Below are positions 21,576 through 34,460 of a stretch of 64,000 nucleotides of DNA, one piece after another. Source of the DNA: Tetrastigma voinierianum (taxonomy: Eukaryota > Streptophyta > Magnoliopsida > Vitales > Vitaceae); contig JAEQBH010000646.1 of the NCBI GenBank assembly GCA_016808115.1, forward strand, positions 1,054,001 through 1,118,000, written 5' to 3'. Within the stretch, counting starts at the first letter, position 1. Each line of letters starts with the position of its first letter. The notes below the pieces were generated by a model, which saw nothing but the letters and a program-made list of their open reading frames with translations, was not told the origin of the DNA and ran no database searches. The translations under genes were made by a program, and so were the position numbers.

Positions 21576-22061
21576 TGCTGGAATATATCCCAAATTCCTA
21601 ATTAGTATTAATTCTATTTGTAAGGAATATTTTTATAAGATAATTTAAGTCATTATATTATTATAATATTAAGTTTTTATAGAATATGAAAGTAGTTAGA
21701 TACATCAATACAATATTTCGTATATCATAAGGAGAATAAGTTATTAGAGAGATGAGCTTGTAAAGGCTATACGAGATGTGAGGAAGAACGAGGATACCCG
21801 ATGGAGCGTGGGACTTTGCAGTTCAAGGTATGAATATAAGGAATGGTGAAACATGAGATGTTTGGGGAACCCAATTGTATGTTATTCTAGCTCTGTAATA
21901 TTTTCTATCGTATAATGGAAAAATATCCTCTCATTCATAGATGTAGTAGGTATGGTTGACCGAACCACGTTAAAACCTCATGCATATTTATGTAAGTTAT
22001 TCTTTATTTTTTTTGTTCTTGAATTATTATCATCTACATCAAAGCTTTCGTTGGCACAACA
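21576..22061 (+). repeat. 3' LTR of the deleted copia element
   Basis: A 486-bp intact LTR running from TGCTGGAATATATCCC to GGCACAACA. It supplies the uninterrupted reference for the TIR insertion in the other LTR. Confidence 0.82.
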
Positions 22062-23796
22062 CATTATGCCCCACTGAAATCCACCAACACAACCATTTTC
22101 TACATTTCTCCTTCATTAAAATTTTCCAAACTTAGGTTACGTTTGTTTTTCGATTTTTTGCTAAAAGCAAAATAACTTTCTGCATTTAGGCTATTTTTTT
22201 TTTTATATATATATTTTTTGATGACTTATTGCTAAATTTTTTAAACTTTTTTTCGAATAGAAAAAACCAAAATATTTTATTTTTTGGCTTTTTCTTAATG
22301 GTTTTTCTATTAAGAAAAAATTAAATATTAAAATATGAGAAAATCATATGCTTTATGACCCATTGAAACTCTCATGATCCCTTTCATTCTAATTAAATAA
22401 AATTATATGTTTTAAAATTTTTTATTTAAAAATTTATTGTTTCAAAATTTAGATAAAAATAAAAAAGTTGATTTTTTTTTAGAAAAAACAAACCATTAAA
22501 TACTTAATTCTATTTAGAACTATTCAAAACAAAAATATTATACAACATTAAGCAAAAAAAACAAGCACTAGTTAAACATATACCCGCAAATGACAGGAAG
22601 CATTTGTTAAGCAACTAATAACTACCTGTTTTTTTAAGATTCCATTTAAATATAATTTTATTTTTTAAAAGTAGTTTTAATAGATAAATTATACATGACT
22701 AATTTAAGTTAAAATACTTATACTTAATTCTTATTATCAATGCAAATTTAAGGTTAAGTTTAGATATATTTTTTAAGTACTTCGATTAGATTAAAAATAA
22801 TGATAAGTATGAAAGGTAGAAGAATATTATAATCACCATTAATTTGTTTTTCTTTTTAAATTCAAAAACTTATTTCATATCGAACAAAATTTCGATAATA
22901 TCAAAGATACCTTTTAAAATTATAATTTGAGTGAATTAAAATATAAAGTTGATTAAAATGGAGACTGAACCATATTAAAAAAAATAAAGGAAAAAGAAAT
23001 ATAAAAAGAAAGAAAGGGTTTTCAACACTGATTTCATTATTTTAAATTTTATTGTATTACTGAGTATTTGTTTATTTATTTTTTAGCCTTTTAAAAAAGT
23101 AGTCTACTAAAAACTAAAAATTTTTGTAACAAAGAAAAAATTTGGAAAAAAAAATGATGCCATTTTGCAGCTTATACTTTTTTTTTTTTAAGGCATATAT
23201 AATTGATAGGTAGGTTTTTTCTAGGAAACAGGTGAAATCTAGCATGCTCTTTTCTTTAAGGGTAGAATTGAATTTGAATGTGATTGTCGGGCAGTTGAAA
23301 TTTACTTGAGTCCTTAGAGTTGATTTTCAAATATTATATGATTCAGAAAATGACAAAATTGTCCTACTCCTATCACAAGATAATCAAAGTTTGAATAGAA
23401 AATTGTTGACAAAATTTTGATTTTAATGAACTCAAAGTTTGACAAAGTGCGTCCCTATTATACAACTTCTCTTTTCGCAAATATTTCCCAGGTATATTCA
23501 TCATTACAATGGAAAAATAAGAAAACATCAAAATCAACGACATGATAAAAAATAGAATATTGTTATATTTAAATATCGATGATTCTTATCTGTTAAAATG
23601 GATTTTCAAATCATTTCTAATTGGAAAACCTTAAAACAAGAATCAAGTTTGAATAAGACGGATTAGGGAAGAAAATTTAGATCAAATTTTGACAAAAATG
23701 TTTCGCCTGTCATTGAATATTGGCTTTATGAAAATTACAAATAATATGAACTTGGAAGTGAAGACATGACTATCCTCTAGGTCAGATAAATTATGA

Positions 23797-23801
<5 letters not shown>
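22062..23801. other. AT-rich intergenic stretch
   Basis: No gene is recognised. About 22138-22570 has imperfect inverted ends (acgtttgtttttcgattttt and aaaaaaaacaagcac) and A/T homopolymers, which could be a small MITE, but no clear target duplication supports it. Confidence 0.35.
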
Positions 23802-23883
<82 letters not shown>

Positions 23884-23892
23884 TGTATGTAT
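23802..23892. repeat. Compound microsatellite (AT)n(GTAT)n
   Basis: About 27 AT units (23802-23856) run directly into about nine GTAT units (to 23892). It is likely to be highly variable between individuals. Confidence 0.97.
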
Positions 23893-25101
23893 GAGTGTGT
23901 TTACACAATATGTGACATGAGCACTCAAATAATATGAATCAGCTTTGTAAGGAGGAATATAGGAATAGAAAAAGAATTGAGGTAGCTCATTTTTGCCTGA
24001 CCAAGGAAATAGAACATCATAGGCTACTACATTAATGGATTCCAAATCTCCAACAATAGTATTTGTCCCGTTGTCCATTCCATATAATAATTAAAATGGA
24101 AATCCTTTGTTTTTTTCTTCGTGGAAGGTGTTTTGGGGGACATAAAGTGCATTATTTCTCCTGAATTGGAATATGGGACCCCCTCACATTTGAATTTGTT
24201 ACCTCTTTGATTTGCCCTGTGTTTTTGAATTATTTCCTCCCCAACCGAAAGTGAATTTCTCCCTTTCTAACACACTTCTTTTGTGAGTTGACCCTCTAAA
24301 GCTTAAAGCTTTTCATATTGTCCGATATGTTTGCAACCCATTATACATTATAGTTTTTCGATTTTGGTTTATTTTACTGTGGATCTTGGTTTATTCACTT
24401 TGAATGGTTTCTAACATTGAAGACCAACATCCTTCTTTTTTTTTGTCAAATTACATATCATACAATTAATTGGGATAGAAGGTAAATAAATAAATATAAT
24501 GGACAAAAATTTATTTTTATGTAAATTAACAATATATGAATTGGTGTTTGAAAAACACTAGTCAACATCAGAAATGATGGTTGTAACTTGCTCCCCCTTA
24601 GGAAAATAATAATTTCTTCACCTAATTTACCTGCCAAATTGGATTCTGTTTGCTACCACGTGTTACAATTACATGGTGGTTCTTATCACTAAAGTCAATT
24701 CCACTTAACAACCCCCTGGCCCATTCTGAATGTGATAGCTGCTAAAATTTTACCCTGCCCTCACCCCTCCCTCAGCCTTTCAAAGAAAATGATTATCTTA
24801 TCACAGGAATGTCAAGACTTGATTGAAAGTTTTTTTTCATATATCCGAGCACATGGCAATTACATCGAGGCAATTTTGAAATGATTTGGAGTTTTTTTTT
24901 TTTTCTTCCTAGCGAACCTAAAAGTTCCTTATGATTTTGAGCATAAGATTGAGACATTGTAAAGGCAAAAATGCTTCTTATATGTTGGCATGATAAGCTC
25001 TTTGGACTTTGGAGACTCAATTTTTGTTCAAACATGATAAAATTGATTCGAGGTGTACTAAATCTCTCAAAATCATGTGCCCCTCGTTAGAAACAATATA
25101 A
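23893..25101. other. Intergenic stretch, possibly low-copy
   Basis: No domain, RNA or retroelement end is recognised. The base composition is less biased than its neighbours around 24100-24780, and a CACGTG hexamer (G-box-like) occurs at about 24657. No gene next to it gives this meaning. Confidence 0.35.
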
Positions 25102-25584
25102 TGCTAAATTATTTATTAAAACAAAAGCATTTATTGATTCAAAAATAATTGATCAATAATCAAATAACTCAATAAATGCATTAAAATCAAACTTTATCAA
25201 AATAACGGCTACTAACAATCTTGCGCCCATGTAAAACACAATTTGCATTTAATCTGTGACTTAGCTACACATTTGGGCTCTTAAATCATGGCGATAAGAT
25301 CAAATAAAAATCAGAAAATAAGACATCATTTCCTTCTCCCAAAGACGTTCTACAAATCCCTTTTATTTAAATTCTAGCACTCTATTTACTTATATATATA
25401 AAGTGATAGTTTAACACCAAACAATCAATGAACTTATCAAAACAAGGGAAAAGATATAATCATGAGCTCATAGCTACTTAATATTAAACAATTTCATAAA
25501 TGATCCATAATTAACATGCACAATTACATAATTAAAATTGTAATATGATTATGCTTAGTCCATAATTAGTAAATTAATCTAACA
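25102..25584 (-). repeat. 3' LTR of decayed copia element
   Basis: It runs from tgctaaattattta to aatctaaca on the plus strand and aligns with 30630-31119 throughout (aaagcatttattgat, cttatatatataaa, gatataatcatga and tgatccataattaacat are shared). Confidence 0.8.
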
Positions 25585-25600
25585 TTCTCCCACTTTGACT
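25585..25600 (-). other. Polypurine tract of copia element
   Basis: The complement reads AGTCAAAGTGGGAGAA and directly abuts the LTR. This is the standard Ty1/copia PPT of plants. Confidence 0.85.
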
Positions 25601-26099
25601 ACATTATCATAACTCAAATGTTACATCACATAATAGATTTATAGTCAGGCAATGCCATCATATACAATGAAATATACCATGGCGATATATAAATCGTATA
25701 ATCAAAGCGTTATTAATCAAAATCATAACTCAAATGCTTGCACGGGAGAGTTAGATAATCATAACCAATCATATACAATTAATGCACCGAGAGGATGCAT
25801 AAATCATACATAATCAGGCACTACTAATTTAGAAGCATCACAATGACAAGAGTATTGCTTCAATAAAAGAAAAAACATCATTATGTCATACATCTGGTTA
25901 AAATGAAACAAAATCATAAGATAATGACAAATGTCAAAATGTGCATGTAATAACAACAAAAAAAAGAAAAAAAAAAGTCGAGGTTTCCTTACAAAATACA
26001 TGAAAAGGAAAAACTTCAACTAAAACAAAGATTTTGGCAAATTTCATGCGAAGAACGTCAAGCACACAAATGTCTTCTGCTAAAGGTCTACCAACATGT

Positions 26100-26440
26100 T
26101 AGTCATAGGTGTGTGCTCAACTAAAATACCTAATTTCGCAACTTTCTCTCTTTAACAAAAAAAGAATTTTGCATCAACGCGCTAGAATCCAGAACGTCAC
26201 AAGAGTTCTTGTAGAGAAAGATACAATTGTGAAATTATCACAAAACAATTTCAGCAATCTAGAAATTGAGTCAACAACCTCCAAAACTGAAATAAAGTTC
26301 CGCAACCATATTGCATGATAAGTAACCTCATAATACGCCACATACTCTACCTCCATAGTATAAGAAGTTGTGTCTTCTTGACACCTTTCCACGTATAGCT
26401 CCTTCAACCATCATAAAGATATAATCAGAAATGGACTTTT
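26100..26440 (-). pseudogene. RNase H C-terminal remnant, copia
   Basis: The open part 26174-26407 reads ELYVERCQEDTTSYTMEVEY, VAYYEVTYHAIWLRNFIS and LKLFCDNFTIV. Plant copia RNase H normally shows TMEAEYVACYEA..AIWLRNFI..LFCDNSA: the Glu and the Asp of LFCDN are kept, while several neighbours are changed. The frame then fails (FSTRTLV instead of a FSKNNK-like motif). It lies directly after RT, as expected for copia. Confidence 0.8.
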
Positions 26441-26479
26441 ATCCACACAAATGCACCGTATAACGGAATCACTAAAATC

Positions 26480-27260
26480 AGTCCACCCTGGATGCGTCAC
26501 GCTGATATGTCAACATGAGATCCTTTGTACCCTAAAGATACCTCAAAACATTTTTTTAGTTGCTTTCCAATGGCTTTGACTAGGATCACTCAAGTACTTA
26601 GCCAACACGCTGACAACAAACGCAATATCGAGTGTGCATATCGGTTAGCCACCGTCGCCTACAACTCAAGAATAAGTAGACCGTTTCATTTGAGGTTTCT
26701 CAGAGTCATCATTCTTAGACATTGACCTTTATAAAATTCATCATCCTATTTACTGGTGTCTACTGTAAGAAGATAGAATGTATATTGAACTTTTTCAGAA
26801 TGCATTCAATATACATCTGAAGAGACAATCTCATAATGCCACTAGGTCAAACGCGAAGTATCTGTATGCCCAAGACATAAGATGCTTCCCCAAGATCCTT
26901 CATATCAAAATGGCTAAACAATAACTGTTTTGTCTCAATAATAGGTCAATATCATTGACTGCGAGAAAAATATCATCAACACATAAAACTAAGATTATGT
27001 ATTTGCTCCCACTGACCTACATATATATGCATTGATCGACGAAATTCTCCTTAAAACCATTGGCGGTGACAACTTCATCAAACTTAAAATACTACTACTT
27101 AGAAGTCTGTTTTAGACCATAAATGGAAATCTAGAGCTTACACATCATCTGATGCAACTAATCTTTCTTTATAGCTCTCTACCTATCCCTTGGCATCACG
27201 CTTGGTCTTGAACACCCATTTGCACCCAATAGGTATGCAGCCATATGGAAACTCTGTCAA
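26480..27260 (-). pseudogene. Reverse transcriptase remnant, copia
   Basis: Minus-strand fragments read IGCKWVFKTKRDAKG (about 27190-27235, the start of copia RT) and GSKYIILVLCVDDIFLAVND (about 26950-27020). The catalytic motif appears as CVDDI, where copia usually has YVDDI. SLQMYIECILKKFN-like text follows at 26770-26830. Stops separate the fragments. Confidence 0.78.
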
Positions 27261-28200
27261 GCTCCACACTTTATTATGTGACATGGAAGTCATCCCATCT
27301 TTCATTACATCATCCTAGTTGACTGGAGGACTAAACAGTAATGCATTTTGTAAGTAGCTCCGGACATGACACACCACCCATCATACTCCATGCCTTTGCA
27401 AGTAGACAATTGGAGGTCATCCGAAATTGAGGGCCTACGTGTCCTCTTCTTCACCTCCTCAAGGGTGTCCAGACCAGATTCAGGCTTCAGGTCTACTCCT
27501 CAATTGGTTTATTATCGGACCCGCCGCTAGATCCAGTAGTCAATAGGGTCAGAGATCGGAGCGAAAGAAGAGGCATAGAACAAAAATTGTAGTGTTCTTT
27601 GAATACAATTCTTTCTTGGACCTCGCTTCAGACTGCGGGTGATCATCCTCAAAATAGATAGAAGCTCGATTGGACTCAATCACTCCGTATCGTAGCGCAT
27701 GTGCACAAACTCGAGCCTCGATCCTAGCACACAAATCACAATAAAGCACCCATTAATGGTCTTTGGATCAAGTTCCTTGGATTACGGGTTGTACGGTCTC
27801 ACTTCCACTTTACAGGCCCAAATATGGAAGTGACAAAGGCTAGACTTCTTTTGTGACCATAACTCATATGGAGTCTTAGAAACAGACTTACTAAACACTT
27901 GGTACAAATTATGCTTAGTCCATTCTCTATCTAGAAATATGGGATCTGAAGCGCCAGGCTAAAAGTAGAAGATTTTCAATCATAACACGCTTGGAGCTGT
28001 CAAGAGTATTAATAGTAAGGGTAGAAGAAATGTATAAAATGCATAACTCTAATATGTAAAGACTCCCACAAAGTATTTCGTTGCAAATCAATAAAGAATC
28101 TTAGTACAATTTAACTTTTCTAGATCCAAAAAGAAAACTATATCCAAGTTTCATCCAAATAGACATCGAGTATCAAATTTCTCGACGATAAGTATAATGC
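27261..28200 (-). pseudogene. Integrase remnant, copia
   Basis: The C-terminal part is readable near 27720-27840: HFHIWACKVEVRPYNP, a stop, then SKELDPKTINGCFIVI. It matches the conserved HVWGCPAEARIYNP..KLDPRTVSGYFIGY region of plant copia integrases. The catalytic core further right is too decayed to name its residues. Confidence 0.7.
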
Positions 28201-28425
28201 CATCTTGCAATTCCAAAATTTCGAGATTAAGCTAGAATCAACAACCCTTAAAATCAATTTGAGACTCTTGTATCAGCCTTCATGTAAAGAATGTGATTGC
28301 TCGAAAAACTAATTTGGACTTCTTTGCTTATCACCTCTTGCATAGAATTGCAAACATGAATGGTAATACTACCATCTAACCACCAAGTATCAAATGGCAC
28401 ATCAATGACATTGGATTCAAAACAA
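28201..28425 (-). pseudogene. Protease remnant, copia
   Basis: At about 28350-28420 the minus strand reads VPFDTWWLDGSITIHVCNSM. Copia protease has TWWLDSGATIHVSNSMQ here, so the catalytic Asp remains but Ser-Gly appears as Gly-Ser, with a further change after it. It lies between gag and integrase. Confidence 0.75.
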
Positions 28426-30100
28426 ACATTCACTCAATGATTATCAAATAACTCATTTTTCTCATTCTTTGAAAACTTTGTATATTTCTTGCTAATAGAA
28501 TCCAAGAACTCTTTTGCATTCTCAATCTTTGAAATTCTTGCATAAATAGATTTCTCTATATGATTCTCCATGATCATCAAATAACAACTATTAGAATACT
28601 CTCATTCTCGTCAGAACTTTTCTATTTATGTAACTCTGCAAATGATTTCGATGAGCCTAAACTCAAGGTCAAGTTCAAATTACAATTGTAATTCATCATA
28701 TTTGAGAGGATTTAATCAATATTTGTAATTAGTCCCATTAAGTTTCATGATAACATATAACTAAGGAAAGCTCAAAGCTGAAGAATAAACAAGAGAGCAA
28801 TGTCAAAAACACATGTAAAACAAAGACATGTAGATTGCTCAATTCTTAAACTTACCAAATGACATACAAACGGTCACAAGTTCGGTAGCCTATAAAATAC
28901 AAAGATCATGATGGTGAAGGTAATCTACTAAAGATTCACAACCAAATACACGACACTTATCAGATATGGTAGTAAAATTGTGCGGTTCATGACTTTTAGT
29001 GAAATCTCTTCACCAAACTAAGCATCCTACTAAATAATAACATAATTAATAGGACAACTTCATTATCCGTATAGATCTTAACAAAATTAATGAGCAAAAT
29101 AAGAGAAATTACAGTTGCAACATCAATTCTAAAATATCCGACATGCTTAGACTCATGATAGGTAAGTTTATAAGCATTCAATATTTCTCAATTTTACCCA
29201 AGTTCATAAGCATTTAATCTTATTCATAATATGATGCTATAAATAATCATAAATAGTATTAACATAAATTGCAAAAACAATATATAAAAAACTAGTGAAA
29301 AATTTACAAAATTGGGTAAAAATTTGAACTTTGTTCATAATTAATAAATACTCTATGGGAAAAAAAAAACCCCAAAAAAAGAAACCGGTAACAATTAGAA
29401 TCGAAGAAAATTGATTTCATATCTTTTATAGTTTTGGGAAATAATTGGAAAAAAATAATTATTTTTTTATATAGCTACTTGCTAGAAAACGCACCTTCTG
29501 GTATTTGAGAATCAAACGAACAAATAATTAAAAAAAAAAAAAATTCACGAGAAATCCCAAATTGTTGTCATTGTGAATAAATTTTCCATCATTGATATGA
29601 CAAAAAAAAAGGACGGCTTGTTAACCAAACAATAAATGTTTTTTTTGTTCTTTTGATTGATGTTACAAAAAACAGCAATAAATGTTCAAATTAAATAAAG
29701 AGAATGATTTTCTCTAATAGATTGATATATGTTTCGTGAATCAAAGTGGCAACCACGCGAAAAAAAGAATTGTTTAAATGGATTTGAATTCACACTTGCT
29801 AGTTTTCTAGTTAAGAATGAATGAAAAACAAAACTCTAAAAAACCCAGGAAACAAAAATTTTAAAATATAAAAAGAATTTTGACTACTTATTGGGAGGCT
29901 CTATATACACCTTTAAATATCTTCTTCACACCCCATTTATTAAGAACCCCAAAATATACTTTGCACCCATTCTAATACTTTTATTTTCCCAAATAAGACC
30001 TCCTCTTACACCCCTATATAGCTAAATTTATAAGATAAAATAATTTATATAATATGCTTAAATTTTATAATTAATAAAATAATTTATATAATATACTTAA
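28426..30100 (-). pseudogene. Gag remnant and leader, copia
   Basis: Readable text such as SKIENAKEFLDSISKKYTKF (about 28470-28560) resembles the AKEFLDSI-type part of copia gag. The rest towards the 5' LTR is AT-rich, with homopolymer runs, and no nucleocapsid knuckle can be placed with confidence. The N-terminal boundary is not defined. Confidence 0.5.
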
Positions 30101-30629
30101 ATTTTATAATTATTAAAATAATTTATATATAATATACTTAAAATCAATTTTAGAAAATTTAAAAAAAAAAATTTAAAATTATTAAAATGAATTCCTTATT
30201 TGTAAACTTGTAATCGTTGCTATATCCTACTATTGAAAATCCGAATTTACCCACGATCCGGAAATTTAAATCCTGTTTTGTTTTGTCAAATTTAAACTCA
30301 AACGCTCAAATAATCTCGACTTCAAACTGGAACTTACAGTAACAGTCCTGATTTCAAATCCGAAGTAATTTTTACATTAATTTTTTATTTAATTTAAATT
30401 AAATATAACAAAATGATGTTGTTGGCAGAAAATTAAATTAAGCATCATTAAAAGTAATTAATTGCATCAAAAGACAGAGATGAAAAGAAGAAGGAAAAAT
30501 TAAAATAAGTGCTTGAAATAGAATTGTATTTTCCTTTTATGCAGATTTTTAATGGGATGTATAGAGAAATAAATGAGGTGTAAATAAAATTTTTCACTTT
30601 ATTATCAATTAAGTGGCTCTAATATTAAT

Positions 30630-31119
30630 TACTAAATTATTTGTTAAAATGAAAGCATTTATTGATCTAAAAACAAATGATTGATAATCAAATGACTCAA
30701 TAAATATATTAAAAATTGAAACTTTATTCAAATAATGAAACATATCCTTCATAATCTATAGAAAACATACCTGATATGAATACAAAATTATTGGCTGCCA
30801 TTGATCTCCCAAATCTATAATTGATGAGATCAAAGAAAATCAAGGGTTGAAGATGACTTTTTTTTTTCTCCTCAAGTGTATTCTATAAAACCCTTTCATA
30901 AAATTTTAGGGTTCTATTTACTTATATATATAAAGCATAAGAGAACAATTAGACTTTGATATAATGAGCTTACCAAAATAATGGAGAAGATATAATCATG
31001 AACCAATAGCTGGTTAATATTAAACAATCCGTAAATGATCCATAATTAACATATATAATTATATAATTAAAATTATAATATGATTATTCTTAGTTCATAA
31101 TTAATAAATTAATCTCACA
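30630..31119 (-). repeat. 5' LTR of decayed copia element
   Basis: It starts tactaaattatttg next to a mutated PBS complement (ggctctaatattaat at about 30615-30629) and ends aatctcaca. It pairs with 25102-25584. Confidence 0.8.
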
Positions 31120-31467
31120 CAATATATATATTATTTAACATTTAACATATTTTTCATCTTCTGAGAAAGGTTACTATCTTCCAAATTAGTAAAACATATA
31201 GCAAAATTAAGCAATCCCATTCCATTTGTTGTCATTGTTGTTATCGACATCATCCACGGCATAATTTTTATTACCATTTATTATTTATAATATTAGTACT
31301 GGTATTATGACTATTTTTTGTTGAATATAATATTCAAAAACCACTATGTCTATCAAAGTTCCATCTTTTTCTTTCCATTGCGGTATTTTGTTAGTGAATT
31401 CTTGAGTGCATTCAAATGATATTGAATATTAACTTCCTAAAACAAATCAAACCTATCATACATAAAC
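31120..31467. other. AT-rich spacer
   Basis: Nothing is recognised in this stretch. Confidence 0.35.
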
Positions 31468-32460
31468 TGTAAGACCTATTTTAAAAAAAAAAGTAGAAAA
31501 GAAATAATAATTCTTTTAAATTAAATAAGGTATACAGAATTTCTTATTTAACCTAAGCATCAAATTAAAAAAAAAATTTATTACAAAAACATTTTTTGTA
31601 TTCTCCAGACAAATTTTCCTTCATAATCAGAATCACATGTAAAACCCAAAATTGCCTTATTGGTCAAGATCGATTTACTATAATCTTTAAAACCCAAGAC
31701 AACACCCAGAGTCAAGAAAAGAGCTCAGCCGTAAGACTTTTATTTCGTTAATTTATGTATTTTAGTCTTTAATTCCAAAAATTTATTTATTTTTCCTTGA
31801 TTTTGAATAGAATCTTGAAAAAACATGTTTTATTATTTCGAATAGTTTAGATGGTTCATTTTTCTTTTTCGAAATTTCAAAATAAATTCTGATTTTATTT
31901 ATTTAGGATTTAAGACAAAAGATTTAGAGAGTCATGACTATAAGTTTGTAATTTAATGGAAATATGAAATATCTAAGAATTAAAAAGAAGGTTGAAAAAA
32001 AAAAGGAAAGGTTTTGAAATTTGTGTATAGCAATAACTTTTGAAGAAAAAAAAATCAAAATAGGTAGATTGAAACAAGATCTTGGATTGAAAATGTGAAA
32101 TAAATAAATAAAAATAAGTCTTTAAAGATAAAGCCATGATTGGATGAAAGAAAAAGGAAAAAAAAATGGGAATTGTGGAGAGAGATGTCTTATGTGTAGT
32201 TTGAAAAGTCAAAAAGTGTTAGTTGTTGGGTTTTAACCAAAATAAAAAAAAAAGAATAATTGTAGGATGATGGAAAGGCATAAGTAAGCTAAGTAAAAAG
32301 CTCGCACAAATATATTTGTAAATTTAAAAGCCAAATGGAACATAACATAAAAGACAAAAATGGGCTTGTAGTGGAAAACCAAAGGGATATATGGTTATAG
32401 TTAATATCATTAAATAAAAATAAAATTAGGGCTAAAAACATTTATAAATTAGGTCTTGAG
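31468..32460 (+). mobile_element. Possible solo LTR (TGTAAGACC...GGTCTTGAG)
   Basis: The ends TGTAAGACCTATTTT and AAATTAGGTCTTGAG are nearly inverted copies of each other, as LTR ends of some gypsy elements are (TGTAAGACC...GGTCTTACA). About 1 kb, no coding domain. The expected final CA is missing and the 5-bp flanks (taaac, aatct) do not match, so this stays tentative. Confidence 0.35.
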
Positions 32461-32576
32461 AATCTAGGTATATAATGCCTAGGAAATCCAGGTTACGATG
32501 GATGCTTGAAAAAAAAAATATGTTTAGATATTCAAAATTAGTTTTTTTTTTTTTTTTTAAAGAAACAAATATTTTA
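32461..32576. other. Spacer with T homopolymer
   Basis: A run of 18 T (about 32542-32559) precedes the left end of element B; nothing else is recognised. Confidence 0.4.
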
Positions 32577-33892
32577 TGGACACCGGTAGTTCCAATCAGG
32601 CCCCATTAATTAAATCATTAACCTCATTTACACTTACTGATATTTTTGGTTCTAATACCACACTAATGTGTCCCATTTACCGAGATCTACAATTTTAACA
32701 ACTAAATGACCACTCCGGATCCATTTATCCATTTTCATTTAAAACATGCAAGATTATAATTAAAAAAAAAAAACCAATAAGGGTTTAATTACAACTTTCT
32801 TGCATAATAAAATACATGGCAAAACTAGTTTGCACATAACGTTTACAAAAATGATTTTTTTTTGTAAAGCCACAACCCGACTTTCTTCACAAATGTGGCC
32901 TCGAATGAGCATTGTCCACCGGTGTATGTCCTGCACCTAAAACTCCTACAAAAGTTACTCCCCACCTAAGTACATATACAATGGTCATGTTCCACAATTC
33001 ACATTCACATTCCCAGTAAAAACATGTAATTTCTACTATGGAATCCTATATGCCCTGAAATAAGATGAAACTCAATCATGTACCATACCCCGAGTCCTTA
33101 CTGACTCCTAACACACAATGCGATGCCAATGTGTGATAAAACCCGTCATTGATGATTTCATCCAATGACCACTTTGAAAACAAAATAGTTTGTTTATAAA
33201 TCAAAATTCGTTGGATTTTACACATCGAATGATCACTTCGATTATAACAAAACCATGTGCCTTTTGTTGGGCAGCGAATTTTTGGTGTCGTACCACAGGC
33301 TTTGCACACCTATACACTTTCACGAGCTTTCACCGTTGGAAATATGTATAACCACAAATACTAGGTGTTTACCTGGTGTATCTATCCTTCATACAATTCA
33401 TGTTTCTTTACCATTTTATTCAACTATGTATTTTATTGACTTCATTCAACCTGACCGAATTCCAGCACCTTAATCAATCACCACAGATAAGCCCTATCAT
33501 GACATGTATATGAATGCTACATGTATAACACAATCCACACCACTCACGAGGTTTCATGGACAATCAAATCACCTGCATATAACTCCCATACATCATTTCA
33601 TTCATGTCAATAACGCATATATCAACATCAACATACAACATGTCATTCCTACGCTCGCAAATGACACACACACAATCAAGCTATAATGGCCATTTGCACA
33701 TAGAAATTCATCACATGTCAATACATTGTAATCGTACATATTGACATCTAAACAGGTCACTCTAAGGCCGGGCAATGACACTCTCAAACAAGTCATACAA
33801 TGGCCCCGAAGCAAGCCACAAACAATCACAACCCGGGCTACGAAACCGACCCTAAACAAGCCATGAACACAGGCCTCAACATAGTCACAGGG

Positions 33893-34125
33893 TCGCCTAG
33901 GCGTAGCCTACCTTCGCTTAGGCAAGACGCGAGCAAAGCCTCGCCTAGGCAAACCATAAACTTCCATTTCTTGTTCTCGAGCTTGCTTAGGAAAACATTC
34001 CCTCGCCTAGGCGAACATTCCCTCGCCTAGGTGAACACTCCCTTCGCCTAGGCGAAGATCTCTTTCTTTCTGGAGAAGCCTCATGCCCTCGCTTAGGTGG
34101 ACCACAGTTCGCCTAGGCGAAGGAC
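33893..34125. repeat. CGCCTAGGCG palindrome cluster in LTR of element B
   Basis: Copies of TCGCCTAGGCGA and diverged forms recur at about 20-21 bp. Centres are near 33989 (diverged), 34009, 34029 and 34050, with further copies at about 33896-33950 and 34090-34122. It is the counterpart of 2422-2640 in the solo LTR of the same family, but copy number and flanking letters differ. Confidence 0.78.
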
Positions 34126-34380
34126 GCCCAATAGGAACTCGAACATCCGATCATTTTCAGCCCAAAAATGGAAAGTAAACTAAGGTGTAAAAGAAACCCT
34201 AGGAAGCCTTGTGAACACTTCCCAAACTCGAAACCTTTGATTTTCCGAACTCCTCATTTGGATCCTCGAAAATATCCAGCTTTTTCGATACCCAAGTGTA
34301 ACCCTTATCGATGCGATGAACTTTTGTTCTTAGCTCGACGAATTCCGACCGACGGAACTCCATAGATCGTAGAGATAAGC

Positions 34381-34460
34381 TTGAACTCTCACTTTCTCTC
34401 ATCTCTCTCTCTATTTCTATATCTCTCTCTTTTTTTTTCTCTCTCTCTCTCTATCTCGAT
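34381..34460. repeat. CT-rich tract
   Basis: A mostly (CT)n run with a T9 interruption in the LTR of element B; it corresponds in position to the pyrimidine tract in the 5' LTR of element A. Confidence 0.75.

Larger units (their letters stand above)
19482..22061 (+). mobile_element. Internally deleted copia-type element
   Basis: Two matching LTRs (19482-21122 with an insertion, and 21576-22061) flank only 453 bp. The LTRs start TGTT/TGCTGG-like text and end GGCACAACA. A PBS (TTGGTATCAAAGCC) follows the first LTR and a copia-type PPT (AAAGTGAGATTG) precedes the second. The flanks are catca (19477-19481) and catta (22062-22066), a 5-bp target duplication with one change. No gag or pol is left, so it depends on other elements (TRIM/LARD-like). 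Confidence 0.82.
25102..31119 (-). mobile_element. Decayed full-length copia element
   Basis: Two alignable LTRs (25102-25584 and 30630-31119) flank 5.0 kb with copia domains in minus order: gag, protease, integrase, reverse transcriptase, RNase H. Integrase before RT distinguishes Ty1/copia from gypsy. A classical PPT (complement of ttctcccactttga) joins the left LTR, and a mutated PBS (complement of ggctctaatattaat) joins the right one. The string caatata occurs on both outer flanks (25094-25100 and 31120-31126), with one extra base on the left, so a target duplication is possible but not clean. Confidence 0.82.

Noticed and set aside
23797..24078. 93-residue minus-strand frame
   Set aside because: Half of it is Ile-Tyr and Thr-Tyr-Ile-His text from the microsatellite.
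24600..24780. Promoter of a host gene with a G-box
   Set aside because: One CACGTG hexamer without a neighbouring gene, TATA or transcript evidence is not enough.
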